Assembly: GCA_009760855.2 (NCBI GenBank)
Contig: WPIO01000004.1
Location: forward strand, 1,196,501-1,232,500
Direction: 5' to 3'
Source: Cristatella mucedo
Taxonomy: Eukaryota; Bryozoa; Phylactolaemata; Cristatellidae
Length of the DNA stretch: 36,000 nucleotides
This document shows, piece after piece, positions 22,462 through 34,697 of the stretch. The translations under genes and the position numbers were made by a program. Positions within the stretch are counted from its first letter, which is position 1, and each line of letters opens with the position of its first letter. Below the pieces are notes generated by a model that saw only the letters and a program-made list of their open reading frames with translations, did not search any database and was not told the DNA's origin.

Positions 22462-23715
22462 CTACAATGCATCGAGTGTCTCAGTAACAATGCGACGATG
22501 CAGCCTGATAGGAGGCTTTAACTTTTCCCTGCTTAGTGTAATTAGATATCTGGGCTACTCTAATCTTCGAGCTAAGCAGGCCAGACATATGAACTCTAAT
22601 CATCAATCCAAGTTAAGACTTGTGGCTGGAAAAGATAAGGTATCAGTAGTAGTAAGTCTTATCTTACATGCATCGTAAGGAACCGCATGCCTCTCGCTTA
22701 CTTTTAACATTTCCCCACATTCTTTCATTATTATTGGATCGCTTTTGTTAGCAGCCCAGTCGCGACGCTTGTGTTCCACCTGAACGAGACCGAAGGCCAG
22801 TATTTAAGTGTGCTCGCTTTCAATTTTACTCGCGAGAAGTGGCGGCGCGGGAGCTTCATACCATGACTACCACGATGTCGAGCCGTCGAGGCAAAGACTT
22901 CGTTCCAGACCAAAAATATGAAGCGCCTGATGGGTCAGCGCGACAGCTGTGATGCAAGCCGAGCAGGGCCCGACTACTGTGATGGCTCGCAGACTTTGTG
23001 GCGAGTTTCTAGAATCGCAGCTGGAGATCCACCGAGTTTCGCACACAGACAGACAGGCTGCGGCAGACGAAACGCAGCTGCGTGCAGGACTTTTTATCTC
23101 AGGCAAATGTATCTCAGGCTCGATTTGAGTACGGTAGTGCACAGAGGAAAACGCAACGGGCTGCCGGAAAAAAGAGCAGCGCGCCCAATGCAAAAACTAC
23201 GGCATCCTGATGGTGGCCGAGGGAAACCGATTACACGATCAGTGAAAGATAAATGTATATATGAGTCGAGGGTACGTACTTATGTCTGCTGGTCCATTGT
23301 ATGAAGTTTGTTGGCTGTCGCATGTGCACCAAAAGGCGCTCAGGCTTTGAGTGAGCTAAAGAAAGCCCCATTGAATAATAGCCGCATAGTCATTGTGGCT
23401 TTGCGTCACTACAGGTGGGTTACATTTATTTACATATCAATGAAACCCTTCCCATGTGAGAGGTTTCTGCTAGGATAGCACTGCAGCCTCGTCCTAAAAA
23501 TCTGTCGCATAATATAAGACCTTCTATAAACGGAATGCTGGCACTAAGGGTAAACCGACTATAGATTCGCATTTAACACATCTACAGAAACCCAACAGCT
23601 AATAATCAGTGAGAGACGACCTCAGTCTAGTCCTGCTGCATCGCCACCTCCTCCCCGGTTTCGGCTACCTAAGCCATAAGACTTTCTACTACATGGCAAG
23701 CGGTAGTTAGAGTGC
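22462..23715. other. TRPM intron, mostly unrecognised
   Basis: Upstream of the S1-S2 exon (minus). Overlapping frames of 108 and 128 codons at 22.9-23.3 kb lie on opposite strands over the same bases and have no motif. No transposon was recognised. Confidence 0.5.
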
Positions 23716-23915
23716 GTGCTTACACTGTGCATGCTGCCAATAACTATATTTACACTCTGACCCTATTCATGTCACCTCTTACGCTTGTTGTTCATTCAGC
23801 ATGCTAAAGCTAACCATTCAATCGTGCTTCCTTTACAGAAAATGTAACGTGCCTAGAAAAATATTGACTTCTCTGAGGACGCAATAACAATGTTTTATTA
23901 TTATTATAATTATTG
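23716..23915 (+). mobile_element. LINE family A 3' tail copy
   Basis: 'ttacactgtgcatgctgcca', 'ctgaccctattcatgtcacc', 'aaaatgtaacgtgcctagaa' and 'gacttctctgaggacgcaat' followed by an (ATT)n-rich end. Diverged relative to the 20.8 kb tail. Confidence 0.85.
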
Positions 23916-24960
23916 TTAACCTAGTTTAAGTACAGTTGCCAATTAAGGCATAGCGAATCCCGATAGTGCAGAGACAGGGGCAGGTAACGCCAAACCAGAC
24001 AGCACAGAGCAGACGCAAGAGAAGACAATGACCACCCAGATAGTTCAGACACCCACCCCTCCCCGATAGTGCAGAGAAGGGGAGGCAACGGCCATACTGA
24101 TCGTGTGCAGACGAGAGAGATAACCTCAGGATAAGCAGGAGGCTCACAGCGAAATTCATGCAGCGTTTAAGCCGTGGGCTTATAGCTACCAACGTAAGGC
24201 CAATACGTTTCGATATTTGCGATGCAAATGATTGCAATTGGTGGCCGTTTAGCTGACCGCAGGTCATTCTGTCGTCTAAAAAGCAACAGACTGCATAGCG
24301 ACAGCGAACCATTGCCCTATTGTAGCAGAACTAGTATGGAACTCAGCCTCTGGAGATTGAATTAGAGTGGTACCGTACTTAAATAGAACGAACTAAATGT
24401 CATTACCGTCGGCGTTAAGCAGCAGTTGCCGGATGCTGATTAGTGTGAATTCGTCGAGTAGGAGATATTTTATTGCATCTCTTGTTTTCTTAGTTTTTTG
24501 GCATTCGATATCCATCTGTCTAGTTTGAAAGCAGTGTAAGCTATGCTCCACCATTCACTCTCTTAGTGCATGCTTAGCCTACTGGCTGCCTTCAGAGTAA
24601 GCTATCGAGCAAAGCCTTCACACTCTTTAATCAGAGACAGTAGTGAGATTTCTGCAGATAATGATCTAAAAAGGGGCCCTAGCAAATAACGTATAGTCGC
24701 AGGGAAGACAGAAGGAGGCGTGCTCTTTCGGCTTCACGGTTGGGGGCAGGGTAGGTGCTGTAATCTCAATTGTCTTGGGCCCCGACGACGTGGCCGTATG
24801 ATACCAGTGCTAGGCTTGCCGAAGGCCGACGTTTTCTGGCAAGGTAAAAAGCAAGCAAGCTACTCATGACTAAGTTTGAGACTGAGTGCGTACGAAACAT
24901 CTTCGGAGAATATCGGCGGCGGCGGCGGCAGCAGCGGCAGCGGCGGACTTGACGTCGCAC
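23916..24960. other. TRPM intron, unrecognised, with one local duplication and a (GCC)n stretch
   Basis: 'cccgatagtgcagaga' occurs at about 23959 and 24062 with further weak similarity after each. Just past the exon-5 donor (minus) there is a (GCC/GCT)n stretch (about 24913-24947). Confidence 0.5.
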
Positions 24961-25374
24961 CACGTTGTAGATGAACTTCGTCGCCGGAGCAGTCAGCGTG
25001 TAGTAGGTCGCACGGCAGAAGCTGATGCTGTATGGACCAGCGCCAGTCAGGCTGACCGAGTAGTACTTGCTCAAGTGCTGCTGCTGCTGCTGCGGCGGAG
25101 GGACGACGGCGCGGATCTGATGCCCAGCAGCTGGCGCGGCCGTCAGGCGGGAAGCGCTTGGAAGACCCGCCGTCGGACTTGTCCCATCCTTGGTGGCCGG
25201 CACCTGTGCCGCTTCGCTGAAGGTCGAGGCCGAGGAGGACAGCTTGGCGGCCATCTGCTGCTGTCGAGCCCTGTCTTCCGGCTCTCGCTCGTCAGCCCGG
25301 GGCTCTTGGGCGCTTCTCCGGACGAAGCGCAGCAGGGGCACGAAGACGGGAGGCACCAGCGCCGCCAGGATCAG
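24961..25374 (-). CDS. TRPM: TRPM exon 5 (pre-S1 helix, low-complexity linker, start of S1)
   Basis: The exon opens with LILAALVPPVFVPLLRF, equivalent to the hydrophobic pre-S1 segment (family pattern: hydrophobic stretch, PPL, then FR). A linker of about 95 residues follows, rich in Ala, Ser, Glu and Arg and containing PPPQQQQQ. The exon ends YYTLTAPATKFIYNV, matching the family motif FYxAPxxKFxxN at the start of S1. The acceptor is ATTGCAG at 25375. The donor is GTG|GTGCGA at 24961/24960, and joining to MSYLCF of the next exon restores the conserved N-x-x-SYLxF spacing. The frame stays open into the intron through a (GCC)-rich Arg-coding stretch, which would break S1 if retained. The linker composition is unusual; the flanking motifs are not. 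Confidence 0.92.
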
Positions 25375-26718
<1,344 letters not shown>

Positions 26719-27304
26719 AGGTACGTCTGTGTGCGTAGACGCATAGAGACTGTCTGTGCACGTATAGTATACACACAGTGCTACAAGCTGCTTAGCGAAC
26801 ATTTTCGAGAGTATTAGGAAAAGGAAAAAGGGAACCTGGGCAAAAGTTTGCAAGACCCTTGTATCTAATCCTCACGTTTTAAGTTTTGGTCTAACGATGG
26901 CTGATTTGAAAAGCTTGGATACGACCCTTTTTTCAGAAAAGCATTACAAATCTCTGTTATGGCTGGGCTAAGTTCGGCTGCTAATAAATACCACAAAAAT
27001 AATACTATAGGGTCTTCAGCTGAAGAGCTCGTTTACTAGACCTAATTATGGTAGCCACGTCACGTGGCGAAACCTCTCAAATCTCTTAAGGAACGTCACA
27101 GGTTGCGATTCAACAATTACTTTTGTCGGAGGGGGCTTTATGGAGGCACGATTTGTTCAGTGAAAATTGCTGAAAACTTGCCGGCTCAGCAGATACAATT
27201 TAAAGAGCGAGACCTCTAAAAATTGGCCACCAAATTGTCCGTATAGCTACACCACTACACTTTTGGATACAAGCGAGCTGCTCCCACACTGTACCCTACT
27301 GGCG

Positions 27305-27426
<122 letters not shown>

Positions 27427-27628
27427 TGTCCAACGATTGCGTGTTAATAGCCCGCAGAAGAACTTAGCAGGAGTTCAGCTTATAGCTAGCGCGTGCTCTT
27501 ATGCATAATCTTAATCGGTTGCCATTAAAATTAAAATTGTGGGAAAAGTTATGTTGACCAGGTATACAATTTCGTAAAACTCATAAGAAATTAGAGGAAA
27601 AGACAGTTTAAAGGCTTAGGACTAAGAG

Positions 27629-27806
27629 CCATGGAGGAGAGTGGAGAAGTAGACGTGGAGAGGGAGGGGAGGTTAAGAGACAAAGGAGAAATGAATACGA
27701 AGAGGAGGAGGAGAATTCGGAGAAAGAGGAGGAGAGGAGACGGAGGAGAGAATGAGCGAGCGAGAGAGAGAGAGAGAGAAAGTAAGCAAGAGAGCATGAG
27801 CAAGAG

Positions 27807-27884
<78 letters not shown>

Positions 27885-27889
27885 CGGTT
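27629..27889. repeat. Long purine-rich tract with (GA)n core
   Basis: The plus strand is nearly all purine for about 260 bp, with perfect (AG)n at about 27807-27877. On the TRPM coding strand it is a long pyrimidine tract starting right after the exon-4 donor. Arg/Glu-rich and Ser/Leu-rich frames across it are artefacts. Confidence 0.95.
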
Positions 27890-27899
27890 TACACCTCAC

Positions 27900-28125
27900 C
27901 ATCCATTCTGGAGTGTACATTACTATGTTGCCTTTCCAGATTCGGCTCAGCTTCAGCTGGCAGGACATGTGCTGCATAAACTCTTCGTGATTAGCGTCCT
28001 CGGCCACACTCATCGCCGTCGCGTTGCCCCAGTCTGAGATTTCGCGCGTCAGGCAAGTGGAGGTGAGGTGCTTGTTCGTGGCGTAGCACTCAGCTAGCAC
28101 GTCCACGGCTAGCTTGCTGAAGGTT
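27900..28125 (-). CDS. TRPM: TRPM exon 4 (MHR4, 'ECY' and 'HxEFM' blocks)
   Basis: This encodes 75 residues: TFSKLAVDVLAECY, then a C-L-T-R-E segment, SDWGNATAMSVAEDANHEEF and a W-K-G-N-I end. These correspond to the TRPM patterns A-x-x-LLDECY, W-GG-x-x-L-x-LA-x-x-A-x-H-x-x-FxAHP and the W-x-G motif just before the segment leading to S1. The acceptor is TTTGCAG (exon from 28125) and the donor is ATG|GTGAGG at 27900. It ends in phase 0. On the coding strand a (CT)n tract of about 70 nt begins only about 22 nt beyond the donor. Identification is confident. Confidence 0.95.
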
Positions 28126-28859
28126 CTGCAAAGTGAAGGCGAGCAGTACTCAGAGGGACAGCGGGACAAGCGCGAAGCTTAAGTCGGCGAGTTTCTGTAC
28201 GGTAAAAACATGTACGATGGATGCACCTGCGTGAGACCAGCTCGAAAAAGCCCAGATGCGACAATAGGGTGCGAATTTAATTGTGTCGTCAGTGAATGCA
28301 AACTCATAACAGAAAAGGGATGAAATATGTTAAAAGTATATTTCAAGAGCACACTTTGTGCGTACTGTTGTTCCAGAACTTCGTGACATGATCGGTGCGA
28401 CCGCAAATGCTACAATTTCTATTGATTTGTGACTAATACGTGGTTGACTAAAACAGTAGGGCCACGTTGATACTTATAAGCAAAGAGACGGCTCTGTTGT
28501 TCAATGCAGGTGCACGAGTTAGCAACTTTATGTCTCTCTTTGTCGTTCCAAAAAATCTTGTATCTAATTAAGTCGCAGTACCAATTTATTGACCGTTCGC
28601 TTAACACCGCATTAAGTGCAAGTGACATTTCTCAGTCAACATTACTTCCGTTGCCGCAAAAGATGGCTTGATCCAGGACATTCAGCTTAAGTTGATAGGA
28701 CTAGCTGAACTACCTGACAAGTCTTAGCTGACGTAGAAGGCAAAAAACTAAAAATGTTCAACAGGAATATAATTAGCGGAAACGCAAGTGAGAAAATTAT
28801 GAGCTGCGAGTAAAAGGCACTTCTGGTGATTATTAAAAATTATTACAGAGAATTTTTTT
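28126..28859. other. TRPM intron, nothing recognised
   Basis: Lies upstream of exon 4 on the minus strand, before the family B copy. No motif. Confidence 0.5.
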
Positions 28860-31262
28860 TAAATCTGTTTGTGGTGCTGGTCTTCTTGATCTGCATTCAG
28901 ACTCAACCGACAGCCTTGATACCCTCACTGATGCAGTGGACATGGCACTAGGTGGGTGCTATTAAAAAGCATGCTCCCGTTCATTCTATCCGTGTACAGA
29001 GTCGTGGAGATTCCTTTTAATTAACAAAAAAAACTTCAAACTATGCACTGTGTTAAGCACAGGTTTGAACGTCGTTTCAAGAAATCTTAGTCTGATGCAG
29101 ATCTAGTCAATTTCAAAGACTTCCTTCGAGTTTACACCCGAAAGCCTAAAAAAACCAGGGCTTCTCTTTTCAGTCGAAAGCTGAATTCCTGCAAGTCAGA
29201 CCCTAAACAGATTTATAAGACAGTAAACCATTTACTGGCCAATGCTGTGAGGTCTGACTTCCCAGATATTAACGGCTAAGCCGAAACGGTTTCACCGTTC
29301 TTTACTGACTCCGAGTAAGGTGATTGTGGAAACGCAACCGGTGACCTTCCTTAAAAGGTTTTCCGAGGTTTCTGCATGCAATGTGGCTAACCTGAATACA
29401 GTCTAGCAAAATGAACTCGTCACCTGAGGACCCTATACTATCCTCTCTGTGGTCTTCAGTGGCAGACCAACTTAGCCCTTCTATAACCATGATTTTTAAT
29501 GGTTCTTTGGTAAAAGGGGTTGTCCCCAAGTCTTTCAAATTGGCAATCGTTAGACCCATTCTTAGCCTGGATTAGATACAGAGGTCCTTGCAAACTATTG
29601 CCTACTTTCCATTCTTCCTTTCTTGTCAAAGATTCTTGAACAAATCGTTGCTAAGCAGCTGGTTGAACGTATTGAAAAGACTGAATTGTCAGGGAAATCT
29701 CAATCAGGGTTCAAGAGGCAGCAAACTCCACTGAAACTGCTCTCCTCCGTATTAAAAATCACAGTATACGTGGCAGTGATGACGGGAATGTCACTGCCCT
29801 AGCTCTGCTAGACCAGTCAGCTGCCTTCGACACCATTGATCATGATGTTCTACCTGAGCGATCGAGAATAGCAATCGGTCTGACAGACAAGGCACGGGCA
29901 TGGTTGAAATCGTACTTGTCTGATCGTGTTCAATCCGTGTCGTATTGGGGTAAGGTCTCACACACGAGACGGGTCACCTGTGGAGTCCATCAAGGGCCTT
30001 TACTCGGTTCACTGCTGTTTTCCATTTATACTCAACCTCTGAGAAAAGTGATGAAGGCCCATGGAATAGGATGTCACTTTTATGCTGACGATACTCAGCT
30101 GTATTTATCATTCAAACAGTCGGAATCTACTGCAGCAACTGATAAACAGAATGCTTGCATTGCTGACATTCATTCCTGGATGTCGGAAAACTTCTTGAAA
30201 CTAAATGACGATAAAACCGAACTGCTGCTCATAGTACACCCTAAGCGTTTGGCTGGATTAAAAAGCTTTGCTCTTGTAATAGGTGATGCTGTTGTACGAC
30301 CATCACCACGTGCTCAAAATTTAGGTATCGTTTTCGACAGCTGCCTCATTTTAAAAGCTTGATTTAGAAGACTGCTTCTACAGCTAGCCATCACGTCCGA
30401 TCTCTATTATCTAAAATTAGGAGCTGTCTTCCACAGTGGCTTGCAAAAGATTTAATTGGCTCCTTAGTTCTGTCTCGGTTTGATTTATTTTTGTTTTTCC
30501 ATTTTGGTTGGATTTATAAAGAAAGCAACTACGCCACTGTAGCTGGCTATGAATATGGCTGCAAGGCTGGTCTTCAAGTCCCAGCGGTTTGAGCACGTGT
30601 CTCCTTTGCTAAAAGAGCTAGGATGGACGCCGGTTGAGCAAAGGATACAGAGCAAAGTTCTTACGCTGACCCACAGGGCCCGCCACGGCTTGGCTCCTTC
30701 ATACCTAGCTGAACTGCTGTATCAGTTTCAGCCTGTTCGTGCCCTCAGGTCCTGTAAGGACAATAAATTAGCTGTTCCATTCCTTCACTTAAAGACCGTT
30801 GGCGACAGAAGCTTGAGCTCTGCAGGTCCTAGGCTGTGGAACTCGCTTCTGTTTATTCTTATGCAACGACAACTAATCTCCTTCAGCCGACGATGGCACA
30901 TCCTTTTCAGCGGTCCTGAGCTGCCACTTCTATTCTACTAACTACCTCAACTGCTCTCCTGACTCTGCTATGCTTCCCACTTTCTCTTTGTTGCGTGAGA
31001 CGAAGTCTGTTGGCTACCGAATGCGTACCGAAAGCTGTGTCATCAAAATTTTTGCGCATAGGCAGCACGCCAAAGATAAGAAGTTGATAAACCCGGCTTG
31101 GGCTTGGCTTAAGTGGGCATGACCACGAGGTGGGTTTCCCGATGGCGTCAAAGAGCGGTGCTAGAGAGGAAGCGAAATTTAGGCTGTGAGATACAAAACT
31201 CTCCTGCGTAACATCCTCATATGTTTATGGCTTTGGGGAGTTACGGACGGAGATACATTACA
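28860..31262 (+). mobile_element. LINE family B, best long copy (pre-RT to 3' tail)
   Basis: It begins in the post-endonuclease segment (GLLDLHSDSTDSLDTLTDA). The pre-RT region follows (FERRFKKS, VNFKDFLRVYTRKPKKTRAS, DPKQIYKTVNHLLAN). The RT has LLDQSAAFDTIDHDVLPER near 29810, WLKSYLSDRVQSVSYWG, CGVHQGPLLGSLLFSIYTQP, HFYADDTQLYLSF near 30080 and NFLKLNDDKTELL. The C-terminal part (MNMAARLVFKSQRFEHVSPL, SLSSAGPRLWNSL) is at 30549-30850. The tail reads 'ggagttacggacggagatac', then ATTACATTAC near 31262. Disrupted by frameshifts, and by about 145 bp of foreign sequence at 31036-31180. YADD is intact; the element is not. Confidence 0.92.
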
Positions 31263-31454
31263 TTACCTACGATCAGTAAACGAGAATGACCATGAGATAC
31301 ATTTGAATGAAGCACCGATGAGCTGATTTAAAAAAGTCCCTAGGAAAATCATTCCTGCTTAGTGTGAAATCAAAGAGCCAAAACAGACGGTCAAGCTGTT
31401 CTTTCAGGAAGCGGAGCAGGAGGAGCGGCCAAGGAGAACGTAAATGACGAGGTC

Positions 31455-31617
31455 GGGGATTCCAGCTCCATTTGGGCGCAGTGGTTAAGATGCTCGCCTC
31501 GACCAAGGTCAGGGCTAACGTGTTAGACCAGCGAGGCCACAGGCTCGAGCCCCGTGGAACATGTGGAGCCCTTGCATAGAAATTAAGTTCTCTTAGGGTG
31601 CTATACAAATGAATTCT
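31455..31617 (+). mobile_element. tRNA-derived SINE with LINE family A-like 3' tail
   Basis: The head 'gggcgcagtggttaagatg' (A box) and 'caggctcgagccccgtgg' (B box GGCTCGAGCCC) are tRNA-like. They are separated by a long middle ('taacgtgttagaccagcgag'), as in a tRNA with a long variable arm. The 3' end 'gaaattaagttctcttaggg' then 'tgctatacaaatg' matches the LINE family A tail (gagattaagttctctgaggg; tgcaatacaaatg in the 8.7 kb copy). This is the composition of a SINE that borrows the LINE's retrotransposition signal. Confidence 0.72.
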
Positions 31618-32810
31618 ACTTTTCATTTACTCTTCACTAAAGATAACTGCCAGTATACTCGCTGAGCTGAGTCATAGTGGAATTATGAGCGTCTATTACT
31701 TGTCACTTCCGGAAGTACTGGTCGCCATCTTGCAGCGTTAAGGGGGAAGGACTGGCGGACTTTCTCGCTTTAATTAGTAGAGATTTAAGACGGGATGAAG
31801 GACGCGGAGGAGGGCGAGAAGGAATGCGAATGATGGGGAGCCTCGTGAGCCACAGCGAAGCAGAAAGACGAGAAGCAATAGCAGCGAGGATCACGAGGAT
31901 AAGGAGGGGCCGGACTTGGAGAAGGAGCAGCACTAGCTGCAGAAGCATCGCGCGATGAGAAGGAGAAAGCGATCCGAATGGCCGAACTAAATATGTCGCC
32001 TAGCGACCGAGAGTCCATCGAAAGTGCCTTGGGTGTGAAGTCAGCCTCGGTACTGCCCTATCGTGCCCGAGCCTGAGCAGTTGGAGTCAGCTTGATTGAG
32101 AGGCAGTCCTTTTAAGCAATTGGGGTCGATTTTCCCAAGAGGTCAAGTCTCCGCCTACCCAAACTAGCCCAGTCCCATGGGTCAGTTGGCACGCTTTGAC
32201 GTTCGGATGACTTAATCGAGTCACAAGGCGGCTGGCGATACGAGTGCTGACACAAAACGTCCTGGAGAGACTAGGCCTGCCCGCGTAGACTGGTCAATCG
32301 CCGCGAGCGAATTGGCTCTGCACTGGGCTAAAGCCTGGTTCGCCGAGACTCTCTGTGATCGCTGACTATCTATAAGAGCAGAGCCATGACCTCCACTGGC
32401 CCCATAGGCGTAGCTGATGGCCCTGTGTGCCCTAATAACTTTAACGGTCGCGACCTTGATCTCGCCTGAGCTCCCTTACCTCCCGCCGTAGGAATCGTCG
32501 TGCCCTGGCGATACTAAGAAATTCTATCTATTGGCAATTGATAACAATGCACCCCTCCCGAATATAGTAAACGGCTGTCTGAGGCTTCGCTGAGGGAATT
32601 GTGTTGTGCGATAATTTCTCTTACTAAGTTTTCCGGAAAAACAACCCTAGGCCAAAGTGGTAACGTCGTTTGGCATAGGAAAGTCGACATGGCCAGCAGA
32701 TGCACGCCCTCCCCCCGCATCGAGTCGCACGAATACCAGTCGCCTGGCCGTAGCGCCGGCAAGGTCATCACCAAGGCCACCTCTGCTGCCGCTGCAGGCG
32801 CTGCACTTAC
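31618..32810. other. TRPM intron, unrecognised; possible coding remnant near 31.8-32.1 kb
   Basis: At 31920-32075 the plus strand reads AALAAEASRDEKEKAIRMAE then LNMSPSDRESIESALGVKSA, charged and helix-like, and a neighbouring frame gives an Arg/Glu-rich stretch. It could be a frame-shifted remnant of a retroelement gag-like protein, but I cannot name a family. The rest shows nothing. Confidence 0.3.
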
Positions 32811-32910
32811 TCTTCAAGCGCCTGATAGCCTCCGATTAAGTCGTCCATGTCCTCCCTATCCGCTATTTGTGACAGCTTCTTAGCTATTCGCGTAGCAACG
32901 AGAGCCGAAG
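32811..32910 (-). CDS. TRPM: TRPM exon 3 (MHR4 helices)
   Basis: A 100-bp exon encoding SALVATRIAKKLSQIAD and then REDMDDLIGGYQALE, matching the TRPM pattern ALxASKxLKxLA...D followed by an acidic stretch and the A-x-x-FE helix. The acceptor is CTTTTCAG with a pyrimidine tract, and the donor is GA|GTAAGT, a near-perfect site. Both ends are split codons. The incoming G from 35308 gives Ala, and the outgoing GA plus the first A of the 28.1 kb exon gives Glu, so the reading YQALE-E-TFSKLAVDVL is continuous. The agreement of phase at both ends is strong evidence that these scattered short pieces form one gene. Confidence 0.93.
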
Positions 32911-33181
32911 CTGAAAAGTCAAGGTCAGCTATGGCGAGCGAGCTGCCTGCTGCCCGATCCGCTAGCCGTCGGACGGAATCGTTTCTGAACAGCATCGTCG
33001 TTCCGCGCGCTCATTTTGTGAGCGCCGATCGACTGCTTAGCCGAACGCTGTCAAGCAGAAGCTGAAACTGAGCTTTCCAATGACTTCGCACAGCAGGAAG
33101 AGGGCAGGGGGCCGTTCAGCATGAAACCAGAAGTTCATCAGAAAAAAACACCCTCCCTCTCTCTCCGCCCTCTCTCGCTCG

Positions 33182-33227
<46 letters not shown>

Positions 33228-34211
33228 TACATCAGAGCAGGACTTTTCAAAATATAAAATGCCAAAATGCGTAAATGTGGCTCAGCTGAGAGCCACTTGT
33301 GCCGTGTATTTGCAGCATAGAGAGCTCCAAGTCATCTAGTCAAACGAGTATGCAAAGATGATATCCTGACGGCCGTAGTTTCAGCCTGTGAGAGGCCAGC
33401 GGCTCGCCAAGCAATGTCTGATTCGAAAACGTCAAAGAAAGAAGGGAACTGGAAATGCCGAAACGCCAGCTGCCAGTTAGGTTTAAGAAAACTTAATAAT
33501 AACTTATTTCGCTTGTAAATTATTGGTGATTGAATTTATTCGGATGCGTGTCTCAGAGGCCGGGTGTAACATGCTGTACCTGCTGCTTGTATCGACAGTG
33601 GCTACCTTTCGAGGCTCGACCAGCTGCTCTGCAGCAGCGTTTCTATGGATGATTGTACAACATCCTGCTGAAGAAGAATATAGTTAATTCGGTAATGTCT
33701 CAGCCAATGGCTGAATCTGAAGTATTTTATTAGTAATCTGTATAAATAATCTGTAATTAGTAATCGGAATAATAAAGACATTTCTTCTCATTATTACTGA
33801 ACGATGCTACGTCAGCTCCAAGCTTTGAGAAAGGTATACATCGCACCCGGAAAATTCCATAAGGCGTGCCAAGGATGGGAAACCTACAGCCTACCTAAGT
33901 CTAGAGTAGGTTATAATTCAAAGCTATGAGTGGAACTGAGAGTGAATATAGTCACTTCGCTATCAGCCTGTCTATTAGTCACTAGCGGTGACCTAATTTT
34001 TTAAGGTCAGCTATCCAAAACGCCATTTGCACCCGTGGCCAGTAGCCATGCATGGCTGATTATCAGAGATCTCGAATGCAACATCCAATGATGCAAACAA
34101 TATTAGTAAATATAAAAATAATATATATATATATATATTTTTAGAGAGAAATTCAAAGTATTGCAAATAAGCATATACGGCATGCTGGTAGTTTCGATTC
34201 GGAATTCCTAT
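32911..34211. other. TRPM intron with (CT)n and a possible poly(A)-signal-bearing element
   Basis: (CT)n lies at about 33153-33225. Around 33566-33800 a stretch starts TGTAAC and contains AATAAAG, like a decayed LTR or LINE 3' end, but without verified boundaries. (TA)n at about 34120-34138. Confidence 0.4.
33153..33225. repeat. (CT)n microsatellite
   Basis: Near-perfect TC dinucleotides with a few CGCTC interruptions at the left end. Confidence 0.95.
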
Positions 34212-34312
34212 GCTGCTAACAGTAATAGTACATTTGATAAATCGCCCTCACAGAACTCAATCTATTTCTGGGCGCTTTATATTTGTTGCAAAGGGAAGCG
34301 GGATTGAATGCT
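34212..34312 (-). mobile_element. LINE family A 3' tail fragment, inverted
   Basis: On the plus strand 'tttgataaatcgccctcaca', 'gaactcaatctatttctggg' and 'cgctttatatttgttgcaaa' are the complement of the conserved tail. Flanked to the right by an ATT-rich stretch (34335-34435). Confidence 0.8.
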
Positions 34313-34334
34313 TAGCCGAATCTCGATTGATGAG

Positions 34335-34436
34335 CATATTATATTATTATAATATTTTTCATTATTATATTATATTATATTTTATTCATTATTATTTAGT
34401 ATTATATTATAATTATTATTACTATTATATTATTAG
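34335..34436. repeat. ATT/ATATT-rich low-complexity stretch
   Basis: Irregular runs of tatta/attat units, next to but outside the inverted LINE tail. Confidence 0.85.
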
Positions 34437-34697
34437 CCATGAACATACAACATTCCAAGGTTAATTGGCACAATATTAGAGGCGTGCTTCATGATTGATG
34501 AGAGGCTAGCGTGCCGGCATACGACGTCAGAGGTCGTGTGTCCGCTTCCGCTCGTTAGCATAGCAAGCTTCGAGCTCTTCTTTTCTTTCGTGCGCAGCAG
34601 CAGCTGCGGCCCTCAGTGGATCCTCAGTGGACCCTCAGTTTCACTCCCGTGCAGTCAGCTCACCACTCATCTTTTATAGCTTCTAAGACCACTGGGT

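Noticed and set aside
22867-23304. Opposing 108- and 128-codon frames
   Set aside because: They overlap on both strands, show no motif and appear to be chance frames in GC-richer intron.
23926-24312. 128-codon minus frame rich in Cys and Leu
   Set aside because: Starts directly after a LINE tail, spans a small duplication and has no family match.
27631-27990. Arg/Glu-rich plus frame
   Set aside because: Translation of the purine tract, antisense to TRPM exon 4.
27591-28169. 192-codon minus frame as a single protein
   Set aside because: Its first part is TRPM exon 4; past the GTGAGG donor it is translation of a (CT)n tract.
33566-33816. Possible solo LTR (TGTAAC start, AATAAA inside)
   Set aside because: No matching CA end or 5-bp target duplication could be found, and there is no second copy in the window.
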